From NCBI RefSeq assembly GCF_000494755.1, contig NC_022657.1:1003501-1067500 (forward strand): DNA of 64,000 nt, in the 5' to 3' direction. The notes under the pieces are model-generated. The model was not told the origin of the DNA and made no database searches. It saw only the letters and a program-made list of their open reading frames with translations. This DNA comes from Amorphoplanes friuliensis DSM 7358. Lineage in GTDB: Bacteria; Actinomycetota; Actinomycetes; Mycobacteriales; Micromonosporaceae. A program made the translations under genes and the position numbers. The number at the start of each line of letters is the position of its first letter. Positions within the stretch are counted from its first letter, which is position 1. Of the stretch, positions 20,124-28,014 are shown piece after piece.

Positions 20124-22091
20124 CTATTTGCCGAGGCCGCTGACCCAGTCGACGTAGTCCTCGTCCTTGGCCTTCTTGGGCTTGCGCTTGCCGTCCCCGG
20201 CCTCGTCGGCGGGCTGCGCCGGAGCCGGCTGGTCCGGCTCCGGCCGCTGGGCCGGGGTCACCGGCAGCGGCGGCGTGATCGGGTCGGGCTGCGGCAGCGG
20301 CGCGCTGATCGCGGTCGGCTCCGGTGTCAGCGGCTCGGCGGACCGGCCCCGGGCGAACGGGCGCAAGCTCCGGCCCAGACGGCCGCCCGCCGCGCGGGGC
20401 TGCTCGGCGGTCGGTGTCTGGAGGGCCTCGGGTGGCAGCGGGCGGGTTGCGGGTTCCGGGACGTAGGGCTTCGGCTCGGCGGCCGGTGACCACGGGGCGT
20501 CCTTCGAGCGGCCGCGCTTGGTGGGCTGCTCCTGGGCCGGTGCGGGGTTCGGGGCCGGGCTTGGAGACGAGCTCGAAGCCCGGCTCGGCGCCTGGCTGGA
20601 AGCCCGGCTCGGAGCCTGACTCGAAGCCGAGCTCGGAGCCGGGCTCTGGTTGCCGCGGGCGAAGGCGTCGAAGGGCGGTGGTTCCGGGCTGGCGTAGTCG
20701 CCCACGGCCACACCGCCGGTCGTGGGGAACTCGCCGGTGCGGCTGATGAAGGCGTCCGCGACGTTCGCGCGGCGGCCGCCCCGGCGGGGTTTCTCCTGCT
20801 TGGGCTCGGCCGGGCCGCCGAGTCCGGCCAGCGGGGACGGTCTCGCGGGCGGTTCCGGAGTGCGCTGAGCGGGCGGCGTGGTGGGCTGCGGCTGGTGCCT
20901 CGGACCGGTGCCGGCCGGCGGCGGACCGGCGAGGTGGCTGGAAGCCGGCGGCGAGCTCTCGGAGCGTCCGGAAGCCGCCGCCGAGCTCGCGGACCGGCCG
21001 GGGGCCGGGGGCGGGCTGGTGGGGCGGCCGGGTGGGACGTCGAAGACCGCGGTGTCGGACGGACGCAGGGGGATGTCCGCGGTCGGTGTTGCGCCGGGAG
21101 CATTCGGCGCCGCGGGGGAGACCGGAGGCGCGGCGGCTGCGGCGATCGCGGAGTCCGGCTGGCTCGTGCGCTTCGGCAGCGCCGGCTTGTCGTCGCCGGT
21201 GCCACCCTCTTCGGTGCCGTCCTCGTCATCGGGGTCGGCGTTGCGGCGCAGGACCGCGGCCAGCACCGAGCCGAGGACACCGGCGCCGGTGGCGGTCATC
21301 GCCGCCCAGTAGGGCACGACCTGGTAGCGGTCGTCACCCGCGCCGGGGCCCGCGACCAGGTAGGCGATGGTCAGCAGGGCCGGACCGGGCAGACCGGCCA
21401 GGGCGATGGTCAGGGTGGGCATCTCGCGGCGGCGGGCCAGCCAGCCCAGCGCTGCCCCGATCAGCAGGGCGAGAGCGGGCATCGTGGCCAGCGCAGTCCG
21501 CTGGGTCACCGCGGGCGACAGGAAACCGGCGTCGAAGACACCCAGGCGGACGGCGGGCAGCGGGTCGCTCGGCGCCAGCGACGGCGCGACCGAGACCAGT
21601 GCGATCACCCAGACCGTGATGCCCACCGTGACCAGGCTCCACCGGGCCACGGTCTGCGCCAGCGCGGCCCACGCCGCGAAGACGCCGACCAGGGCGCCGA
21701 GACCGGCGCAGATGGCGATCACGACAACCTCGTTCACACCCGCGACCTGGGCGGTGCGGGCGGGCTGCATGGTCAGCGGCACCACGACACCGGCGCCGAT
21801 GGCGGCCGAGAAGGACAGTGCGAGCTCGGTGCCGACCCCGGGCCGGGGCGCGCCGGGTGCCCAGCGCTGCAACAGGACGTTGCCGACCAGGGCGCCGACG
21901 ACGGCTGCGACCATCGGGTACCAGGTGACCCAGGCCAGCTGGGCCGTCCACTGATCACGCGTGGTCACGTCCAGCACGCGGGTCAGGCGGACGATGCCGA
22001 GACCGTACGCGAGGCCGAGCTGACTTGCGCCGGCCAGCGCGCCCACGCCGAGGGTGGCGGCCAACAGCTTGGCCCAGGTCCGAAATGCCAT
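20124..22091 (-). CDS. Multi-pass membrane protein with long proline-rich C-terminal region
   Basis: The protein is about 655 residues. The N-terminal ~270 residues hold about eight hydrophobic helices (for example LLAATLGVGALAGASQLGLA and WYPMVAAVVGALVGNVLLQ). The remaining ~380 residues are Pro/Ser/Ala/Arg-rich and probably disordered and cytoplasmic, including a short Ser-Ser-Gln-Ala-Pro-Ser-Arg-Ala repeat. The last residues, DEDYVDWVSGLGK, look like a conserved short motif. Start ATG 22091 places MAFRTWAKLL before the first helix. I recognise no family. It is convergent with thiC, eight bases apart. Confidence 0.72.
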   Translation of the reverse strand: MAFRTWAKLLAATLGVGALAGASQLGLAYGLGIVRLTRVLDVTTRDQWTAQLAWVTWYPMVAAVVGALVGNVLLQRWAPGAPRPGVGTELALSFSAAIGAGVVVPLTMQPARTAQVAGVNEVVVIAICAGLGALVGVFAAWAALAQTVARWSLVTVGITVWVIALVSVAPSLAPSDPLPAVRLGVFDAGFLSPAVTQRTALATMPALALLIGAALGWLARRREMPTLTIALAGLPGPALLTIAYLVAGPGAGDDRYQVVPYWAAMTATGAGVLGSVLAAVLRRNADPDDEDGTEEGGTGDDKPALPKRTSQPDSAIAAAAAPPVSPAAPNAPGATPTADIPLRPSDTAVFDVPPGRPTSPPPAPGRSASSAAASGRSESSPPASSHLAGPPPAGTGPRHQPQPTTPPAQRTPEPPARPSPLAGLGGPAEPKQEKPRRGGRRANVADAFISRTGEFPTTGGVAVGDYASPEPPPFDAFARGNQSPAPSSASSQAPSRASSQAPSRASSSSPSPAPNPAPAQEQPTKRGRSKDAPWSPAAEPKPYVPEPATRPLPPEALQTPTAEQPRAAGGRLGRSLRPFARGRSAEPLTPEPTAISAPLPQPDPITPPLPVTPAQRPEPDQPAPAQPADEAGDGKRKPKKAKDEDYVDWVSGLGK

Positions 22092-22165
22092 GCCGGGGAG
22101 GGTACGGAATGGTCCGTGGCGCGGCCAGTCCGGAGCCCGCTTCTTAAGACAGGCCAAAATTCCGC

Positions 22166-22480
22166 TCAGGCGCGATCGAAGCCGGTCTTCAACTCAATGA
22201 TTCGACCGATATACACAGTGTCACCGGCGTTGGTCAGCATGTGGGTCTGGCCGGGCTCCCGGAAGACCACCGCACCGGTCTTTTCCTCGACGTCGATGCG
22301 CTCACCCGCCGCCGTGTGGATCACGTTCTTGGCACCCTGCACGGCCACCACGACGTACGCCAGGCCGTGGTGGTGCAGCGGCTGGGTTTCGCCCGGGGCC
22401 AAGGTGATGTGCCAGATCCGCACCTTGTCGTTCTCGAGCATGATCTCCTGGCCGACGGGGCTCAGCACCTGCTCGGTCAC
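22166..22480 (-). CDS. Small cupin-domain protein
   Basis: This 104-residue single-cupin protein has PLHHHGLAYVVVAVQGAKNV (metal-binding histidines of cupin motif 1) and REPGQTHMLTNAGDTVYIGR (motif 2). GGAGA precedes GTG 22480. The start overlaps the stop of the LLM oxidoreductase gene by four bases, so the two are translationally coupled. Its substrate is unknown; small stand-alone cupins range from dioxygenases to sugar isomerases and sensors. Confidence 0.82.
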   Translation of the reverse strand: MTEQVLSPVGQEIMLENDKVRIWHITLAPGETQPLHHHGLAYVVVAVQGAKNVIHTAAGERIDVEEKTGAVVFREPGQTHMLTNAGDTVYIGRIIELKTGFDRA

Positions 22481-23406
22481 AGTTCTCCTACTTGGGGGAG
22501 GACCCGCGAAGCGATCAGCTCCACGTGGTCGAGGTCGGACATGTCGATCACGCGCAGGTGGACGCGGGTCGCACCGATCGCCGCGAACTCGCCGATGCGC
22601 TGCACCAGCAGGTCCGGCGAGCCGACCACCGGGTCCTCGGGTGGAAGGGCGCTCGGGACGTGCAGGGGTGCGGCACGCCGCTGGGCTTCCTCGTCGGTGC
22701 GTCCGAGGGCGACCACGATGCCCGCCGACAAACGCAGACTGCGGTCGTACCGCTGAGCCGCCTCGGTGACCCGCCCGAAAGCCTGCGCTGTCTCCGCGAC
22801 CGTCTTGAACGGCATGTTGAACTCGTCCGCGAAGCGGGCGGCGATCTCGGGCGTGCGTTTCGGGCCGCGGCCGCCGACGATGATCGGCGGGCCCGGCCGC
22901 TGCACCGGCTTGGGCAGCGCGGGCGCGTCGAGCAGCTGATAGTGCTTGCCGTCGTAGGAGAAACGCTCGCCGTCCGGTGTCGCCCACAGCCCGGTGATGA
23001 TCGCCAGCTGCTCGGTCATCCGGTCGAACCGCTCGCCGAGCGGGGGGAACGGGATGCCGTAGGACGTGTGCTCGCGCTCCAGCCAGCCGGCGCCCATGCC
23101 CAGCTCGATGCGGCCGCCGCTCATCGCGTCGACCTGAGCCACCATGATCGCGAGCGGGCCGGGCAGGCGGAACGTCGCGGAGTTGACCAGGGTGCCCAGC
23201 CGGATGCGCGAGGTCTCGCGGGCGAGACCGGCCAGGGTGATCCACGCGTCGGTCGGACCCGGCAGCCCGGGGTCGGCGCCCATCGACTGGTAGTGGTCGG
23301 CGCGCAGATAGCCCTCGAAACCGGCGTCCTCGGCCAGCCGGGCCAGCCGGAGCTGGTCGTCGTAGGTGGCGCCGCGGTGCGGCTCCGTGAACAGGCAAAC
23401 GCGCAT
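22477..23406 (-). CDS. LLM-class (luciferase-like) flavin/F420-dependent oxidoreductase
   Basis: The 309-residue protein has the TIM-barrel pattern of bacterial luciferase-like monooxygenases: RLARLAEDAGFEGYLRADHY, IRLGTLVNSATFRLPGPLAI, DAMSGGRIELGMGAGWLERE and PIIVGGRGPKRTPEIAARFA. In actinobacteria this subfamily usually uses F420, but FMN cannot be excluded from sequence. It is coupled to the downstream cupin and lies nine bases after the ABC ATPase gene. The three minus-strand genes are probably one operon. Confidence 0.85.
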   Translation of the reverse strand: MRVCLFTEPHRGATYDDQLRLARLAEDAGFEGYLRADHYQSMGADPGLPGPTDAWITLAGLARETSRIRLGTLVNSATFRLPGPLAIMVAQVDAMSGGRIELGMGAGWLEREHTSYGIPFPPLGERFDRMTEQLAIITGLWATPDGERFSYDGKHYQLLDAPALPKPVQRPGPPIIVGGRGPKRTPEIAARFADEFNMPFKTVAETAQAFGRVTEAAQRYDRSLRLSAGIVVALGRTDEEAQRRAAPLHVPSALPPEDPVVGSPDLLVQRIGEFAAIGATRVHLRVIDMSDLDHVELIASRVLPQVGEL

Positions 23407-23415
23407 CGGCCATTC

Positions 23416-24165
23416 CTAAGCCATCAGGAGTTCGTGCAGCTCAGCGCTGCACCGCGCGACCTCTTCGAGGTGGGCGCCGCGGCCCAGCGTGCGCGGTCGG
23501 GGGATCTTGATGTCGAGAATCTCGCGGATCCGGCCCGGGCGCGGGCTCAGCACGACGACCCGGTCGGCGAGCAGCACGGCCTCGTCGATCGAGTGGGTGA
23601 CAAAGACGATCGTGGTGCCGAGCTCCATGTGCACCCGCTGCAGCTCACCGGAGAGCTCCTCGCGGGTCAGGGCGTCCAGGGCCGAGAACGGCTCGTCCAT
23701 CAGCATGACCCGCGGGTTGGCGATCAACGAGCGGCACAGCGCCACCCGCTGCTGCATGCCGCCGGACAGCTCGTGGGGCAGGCGCTTCTCAAAACCGGCG
23801 AGGCCGGTCATGGTCAGCAGCTCGTGCGCGCGCTCGCGGTGGGCGGCCTTCTTCCAGCCGAAGATCTGCACCGGGAGCAGGACGTTGTCGAGCACCGAGC
23901 GCCACGGCAGCAGGGCCGGCTTCTGGAACATCATCGCGATGTCGCGGCGGGGCTTCGTCACCCGGTCGCCTGAAACCTGCACCTCACCGCCGGTGGCCGG
24001 GAGCAGGCCGGAGATGAGTCGCAGCAGTGTGGACTTTCCGCAGCCGGAGCGGCCGAGGATCGCGACGAACTCGCCGTCGCGGACCTCGAGGTCGATCCCC
24101 CGCAACGCCTCCACAGTGCCGGAACGGCCCGCGAAGGTTCGGGAGACGCCGGTGAGACGGATCAT
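23416..24165 (-). CDS. ABC transporter ATP-binding protein (nitrate/sulfonate/taurine type)
   Basis: The ATPase is 249 residues with GRSGCGKSTLLRLI (Walker A), the Q-loop in AMMFQKPALLPWRSVLDNVL, the signature LSGGMQQRVALCRSL, Walker B VMLMDEPFSALDAL and the H-loop FVTHSIDEAV. It resembles SsuB/TauB/ThiZ. ATG 24165 puts the family N-terminus MIRLTGVSRTFAG. It is divergent from the lipoprotein gene at 24395 and presumably works with that lipoprotein and the permease at 25504. Confidence 0.88.
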   Translation of the reverse strand: MIRLTGVSRTFAGRSGTVEALRGIDLEVRDGEFVAILGRSGCGKSTLLRLISGLLPATGGEVQVSGDRVTKPRRDIAMMFQKPALLPWRSVLDNVLLPVQIFGWKKAAHRERAHELLTMTGLAGFEKRLPHELSGGMQQRVALCRSLIANPRVMLMDEPFSALDALTREELSGELQRVHMELGTTIVFVTHSIDEAVLLADRVVVLSPRPGRIREILDIKIPRPRTLGRGAHLEEVARCSAELHELLMA

Positions 24166-24394
24166 CTGCGCGCGCTCCCGATAGCGTCGGATCAATGCGC
24201 TGACACTGTAGCCATCTCATGTTGCCGGGCGGTGAGCAGGCTGTCCACAAGGGCGTTCGAGACATACCTGTCATCGATCAAAGCGCTGGGTTCCCCTACG
24301 CTAACGGCCGAGTCAGCACAACACCTCCCGGCGCCGGTGCACCCTCCGCCCGACGCCGACCAGCTCAACACCCCCTCGGTTGGGAAGGAACACG

Positions 24395-25432
24395 GTGCAC
24401 AGAAGAACGTTCACCCGCACGCTCGTGGCCGCCGCGCTGGCCACGACCCTCTTCGCTGCAGCCGGTTGCAGCGACGACGGTGACGACACCAGCGCGGGCA
24501 GCGGATCGCAGGCGCTGGAGAAGATCACCTACCTCACGTCGTTCGGCAACTTCGGCCGCGACTCGTACGCATACGTGGCCAAGGAGAAGGGCTACTTCCG
24601 CGACGCCGGCTTCGACGTCGAGATCAAGCCCGGCTCCGGCAGCGGCGAGAACATCAAGCAGATCGTCGCCGGTCAGGCGCAGTTCACGCCCATCGACCTC
24701 ACCGGTGGCCTGCTCGCCGTCGGCGGCGAGGGCAAGGTCACCGGCTTCACCGCGGTGGCGGCGATCCAGCAGCGCACCATGGCCGCGATCATGACGCTCG
24801 ACGGTTACGGCATCAGCTCGCCCAAGGACCTCGAGGGCAAGACCCTCGCCGACCTGCCCGGCTCGGTGGTCCGCAACCTGTTCCCGACGTACGCCAAAGC
24901 GGCCAACGTGGACCCCGCCAAGGTCAAGTTCGTGAACGGTGCGCCGACGACGCTGTTCGGCACGCTCGCACAGCACAAGGTGGACGGCATCGGCCAGTTC
25001 GTGGTCGGCAAGCCCACCATCGAGGGCATCGCCAAGGGCAAGACCGCTGTCCTGCTGCCGTACAGCGACTACCTCCAGGACCTCTACGGCAACGCGCTGA
25101 TCACCAACAGCACGTACGCCAAGGAGAACCCGGAGAAGGTCAAGAAGTTCACGGCCGCCCTGCTCAAGGGTCTGCAGGACTCGATCACGAGCCCCGACGA
25201 GGCCGGCACGGTGCTGAAGAAGAACGTGCCGACCGCCGACCCGAAGTCGGCCGCGGCCGAGCTGACGCTGATGGCGCCGTTCGTGCGCTCGGAGGCCTCC
25301 GGTGTGCCGGTCGGCGCGCTGGACAGCCAGCGGGTCGCGCGCAGCATCGCGATCCTCCAGGGCTCCGGTCAGATCCAGGCCGGTCTCACGCCCGAACAGG
25401 TCATCAACTTCGACCTGGTGCCGAACGCCTGA
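24395..25432 (+). CDS. ABC transporter substrate-binding lipoprotein (NMT1/SsuA type)
   Basis: The 345-residue precursor starts at GTG 24395 after GGGAAGGA. It has a basic N-terminus, a hydrophobic core and a lipobox AAAGC with cysteine 25. The mature part shows the periplasmic-binding-protein type II pattern of the NMT1/SsuA/TauA group (KGYFRDAGFDVEIKPGSGSG, IKQIVAGQAQFTPIDLTGGL). The ligand is not evident. The thi operon is nearby and HMP-type carriers belong to this family, so a thiamine-precursor role is possible but unproven. Confidence 0.85.
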   Translation: MHRRTFTRTLVAAALATTLFAAAGCSDDGDDTSAGSGSQALEKITYLTSFGNFGRDSYAYVAKEKGYFRDAGFDVEIKPGSGSGENIKQIVAGQAQFTPIDLTGGLLAVGGEGKVTGFTAVAAIQQRTMAAIMTLDGYGISSPKDLEGKTLADLPGSVVRNLFPTYAKAANVDPAKVKFVNGAPTTLFGTLAQHKVDGIGQFVVGKPTIEGIAKGKTAVLLPYSDYLQDLYGNALITNSTYAKENPEKVKKFTAALLKGLQDSITSPDEAGTVLKKNVPTADPKSAAAELTLMAPFVRSEASGVPVGALDSQRVARSIAILQGSGQIQAGLTPEQVINFDLVPNA

Positions 25433-25503
25433 TCCGGCTCACGGCCCGGGACCCGTCGCACGCCGGACGGATCCCGGGCTTCCGGGAGTGGAAGCGATGA
25501 GAC

Positions 25504-26328
25504 ATGACTGACCTGGCGACAGCCCCCGCGCCCGCGGCGGGCACCACAACGGGCCCCGTGCGCGGCCGTGGCCTCTCGGCCGTGGTCTGGCCGATCTTCG
25601 GCCTGGCCGTCGCGATCGGCGTCTGGTGGGCCTGCACCGAGATCTTCGCGATCAACACGGTGGTCCTGCCGTCGCCGCCCGAGGTGATCGACGGATTCCG
25701 CCGGTACGCCGAGTACCTGCTCACCGAGACCTGGCACACCACGTACGCGACCGTGCTCGGCTTCCTGCTGTCCGTGCTGGTGGGCGTGCTGATCGGGACG
25801 GCCATCGCGGCCTGGCGCCCGTTCGAGCGGATGTTCTCGCCGCTGCTGGTCGCGTTCAACGCCGTCCCGAAGGTGGCACTCGCGCCGCTGATGCTGATCT
25901 GGTTCGGCTACGGGCAGACGCCGGTGCTCGCGATGGCGTTCATGGTCTGCTTCTTCCCGATCGTCCTCTCCACCGCGACCGGCCTGACCAGCACACCGTC
26001 CGATCTGGCCGAACTGGCCCGTTCGATGGACGCGTCCCGCCTGCAGACCTTCGCCCGGGTGCGGCTACCCGCCGCCCTCCCGCAGATCTTCGTCGGGCTC
26101 AAGGTCGCGATGCCGCTCGCCGTCATCGGCGTGGTCGTCGGTGAGATGCAGTACGGCGAGAGCGGACTGGGCACGATCATCGTGCAGACCAGTGGCCAGG
26201 GTGACACCGCGACGGCGTTCGCCGCGATCATGCTGCTGGCGCTGATCAGCATCGTCCTCTACTACCTGCTCGTGGTGATCGAACGGTTGCTGCTCCCCTG
26301 GGTGCGGGCGACGACGTCGCAGCGCTGA
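25504..26328 (+). CDS. ABC transporter permease (SsuC/TauC type)
   Basis: The 274-residue protein has about six membrane helices (for example VVWPIFGLAVAIGVWWACTE and FAAIMLLALISIVLYYLLVV). The cytoplasmic EAA coupling loop is ELARSMDASRLQTFARVRLP. It is the membrane partner of the lipoprotein 72 bases upstream and of the divergent ATPase. A strong bidirectional terminator follows. Confidence 0.88.
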   Translation: MTDLATAPAPAAGTTTGPVRGRGLSAVVWPIFGLAVAIGVWWACTEIFAINTVVLPSPPEVIDGFRRYAEYLLTETWHTTYATVLGFLLSVLVGVLIGTAIAAWRPFERMFSPLLVAFNAVPKVALAPLMLIWFGYGQTPVLAMAFMVCFFPIVLSTATGLTSTPSDLAELARSMDASRLQTFARVRLPAALPQIFVGLKVAMPLAVIGVVVGEMQYGESGLGTIIVQTSGQGDTATAFAAIMLLALISIVLYYLLVVIERLLLPWVRATTSQR

Positions 26329-26340
26329 GGGCGTACGGAA

Positions 26341-26376
26341 AAAGCCGGCCGACGGAATCCGTCGGCCGGCTTTCTC
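26341..26376. terminator. Bidirectional intrinsic terminator
   Basis: A near-perfect 15-16 bp stem has arms AAAGCCGGCCGACGGA (26341-26356) and TCCGTCGGCCGGCTTT (26358-26373). There are A-runs on the left and T-runs on the right, so it can terminate both the permease transcript and the opposing binding-protein transcript. Confidence 0.9.
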
Positions 26377-26389
26377 GTGGGTCCTGCGG

Positions 26390-27541
26390 TCAGCTCAGGA
26401 GACGCCAGCGGCCGCTGCGGGCGACCAGCAGGGTCAGCGCCTGCGGCATCAGACCGGAGTGGTTGTCGGGGGTGAGCCGGATCGGGCCGGACAGGCCGTC
26501 GGTCTGCGACGTCTCGAGCACGTCCCGGAGCCGCTGGCGGTCGCCACCGACCTTGCCGACGGCCTCGGAGATCAGGTCGACCGCGTCGGCGGCGAACGAC
26601 GCGACACCCGAGTAGCTGCCGTACCGGGAGGTGTAGTCGCGGAACCACTGCTTGCGGGTGGCCTTCGCCGGGGTCGTCGCGATCACGTCGTCGATCGCCA
26701 GGATCTGGGTGAAGACCATGGTCGTCTTGTCCGTGGCGGCGGCCGCCGCCCGGGGGATGAACAGGTCGCCCGCAGCAGCGGCGTCGAAGTACACGTCACC
26801 GGTGAAAGCGGCGGCCTTCGCGCTGGTCGCGGCGAGGGTGGCCTGGTCGGCGCCGGTCCAGACGACCAGGGCGTCGGGGTCGGCGTCGGTCAGCGTGCCG
26901 ACGGCCTGGGTGATGTCGGTGGCGGTCGGCTTGACGCCGAGTGAAGCTTTGACGTCGATGCCGGCGTCCTCGAGCTTGCGCACCATCTTGGTCCGGCCAC
27001 CGCGACCGTAGAGGTCATCGGAGTAGAGCAGCGACGCGGTCTTGGCCTTCTTGCGGATGAGTTCGGCGACGAGCGCCGACGAGCTGTCCGTCGAGTTGGG
27101 GCCGAGCTTGAAGATGTAGCGGCGGCTCTCGACCGGGCTGGTCACCTCGTCGGCCGCGGACAGCGCGATCGTCGGGATCCGCAGGTCGTTGATCGTCTTG
27201 GCGGCGTTGACCACACAGGTGTCACAGGAACCCATGATCACGGCGGCGACGGCCGGGTCCCGGGCAAAGCCGGTGACGTTGCGCAGCGACACGGTCGGGT
27301 CCGAGCGGTTCTCCTGGGTACGCAGGACGAGCCGGCGGTTGCCGAGCACGCCGGACGCGTTGACCTGATCGACCCTGAGCTGCAGAGCCCGGCTGTACGC
27401 CAGATCGCCGGACGCCAGATCGGCACCGATCACGATGTCGGTGATGTCGCCGGATTCGGTGTCCGAGTCGCAGCCCGCGAGGGCGGTGACGACAAGCGTC
27501 GACGCGACCACGGACGCCGTCAGACGGCGGGGGAGCCTCAC
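26390..27541 (-). CDS. Orphan type I periplasmic-binding lipoprotein (Leu/Ile/Val-binding family)
   Basis: The 383-residue precursor has lipobox ALAGC with cysteine 24. The mature domain resembles branched-chain amino-acid/amide-binding proteins (LQLRVDQVNASGVLGNRRLV, VAAVIMGSCDTCVVNAAKTI, LLYSDDLYGRGGR, DPDALVVWTGADQATLA). AGGAGG precedes GTG 27541. No permease or ATPase gene of that transporter class is adjacent. Instead the gene is divergent from the nitrate-sensor-type kinase of a conservon. This placement suggests a sensory, ligand-presenting role (inference). Confidence 0.85.
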   Translation of the reverse strand: MRLPRRLTASVVASTLVVTALAGCDSDTESGDITDIVIGADLASGDLAYSRALQLRVDQVNASGVLGNRRLVLRTQENRSDPTVSLRNVTGFARDPAVAAVIMGSCDTCVVNAAKTINDLRIPTIALSAADEVTSPVESRRYIFKLGPNSTDSSSALVAELIRKKAKTASLLYSDDLYGRGGRTKMVRKLEDAGIDVKASLGVKPTATDITQAVGTLTDADPDALVVWTGADQATLAATSAKAAAFTGDVYFDAAAAGDLFIPRAAAAATDKTTMVFTQILAIDDVIATTPAKATRKQWFRDYTSRYGSYSGVASFAADAVDLISEAVGKVGGDRQRLRDVLETSQTDGLSGPIRLTPDNHSGLMPQALTLLVARSGRWRLLS

Positions 27542-28014
27542 TGCGGGTGCCTCCTAGAGGGCGGAACACGGGATCTGAACTATCCCGGCGAACGCAACGT
27601 TGTCCGGTGTGGACCGCGCGAACACGGACAGTCCGTCCGTCCGATCGCGCCAAACCTTGCCAACGTGAAGGTCCCTGGTCAAGCTGCGCCGAATACGGTG
27701 AGCGGGATGGCTTTCCCACATAGTGGTTGGAATCTTGATGGATCAGCGTCACTGCACCGACACGGATCGTGGTCATGGTTACATTCGTGCACGTCAACGC
27801 CTACGCAGTGTCGATTGTCGAGCCGAACGGGCGATTGTCAGCGCCTCGTGAACGCTGTTTCCGGGACGTCGCAGACTTCCCAAACAGTCGCCGACTCTGA
27901 TGAAATCGCGGCCGTGTCGCGTGTGGCACCAGCCCTGCCGCTCGATTCGGCTGTGCCCGGGCACCAGTACCCGGGTGGGCGAAGAGAAGCGGGGATGACC
28001 AGCGAGGAGATGTC
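27542..28014. other. Divergent intergenic region between binding lipoprotein and conservon
   Basis: This 473-base region is visibly lower in GC than its surroundings and must hold both divergent promoters. I see CGGACAGTCCG, a perfect palindrome within a run of GTCCG repeats near 27625-27645, and no convincing sigma-70 hexamers. An open frame through the right half has codon use unlike the genes here, so I regard the region as regulatory DNA. Confidence 0.5.

Noticed and set aside
24166..24394. Second TPP riboswitch before the NMT1-type lipoprotein
   Set aside because: No CTGAGA or ATGCCxGCG-type blocks are present; only an ordinary divergent intergenic region is seen.
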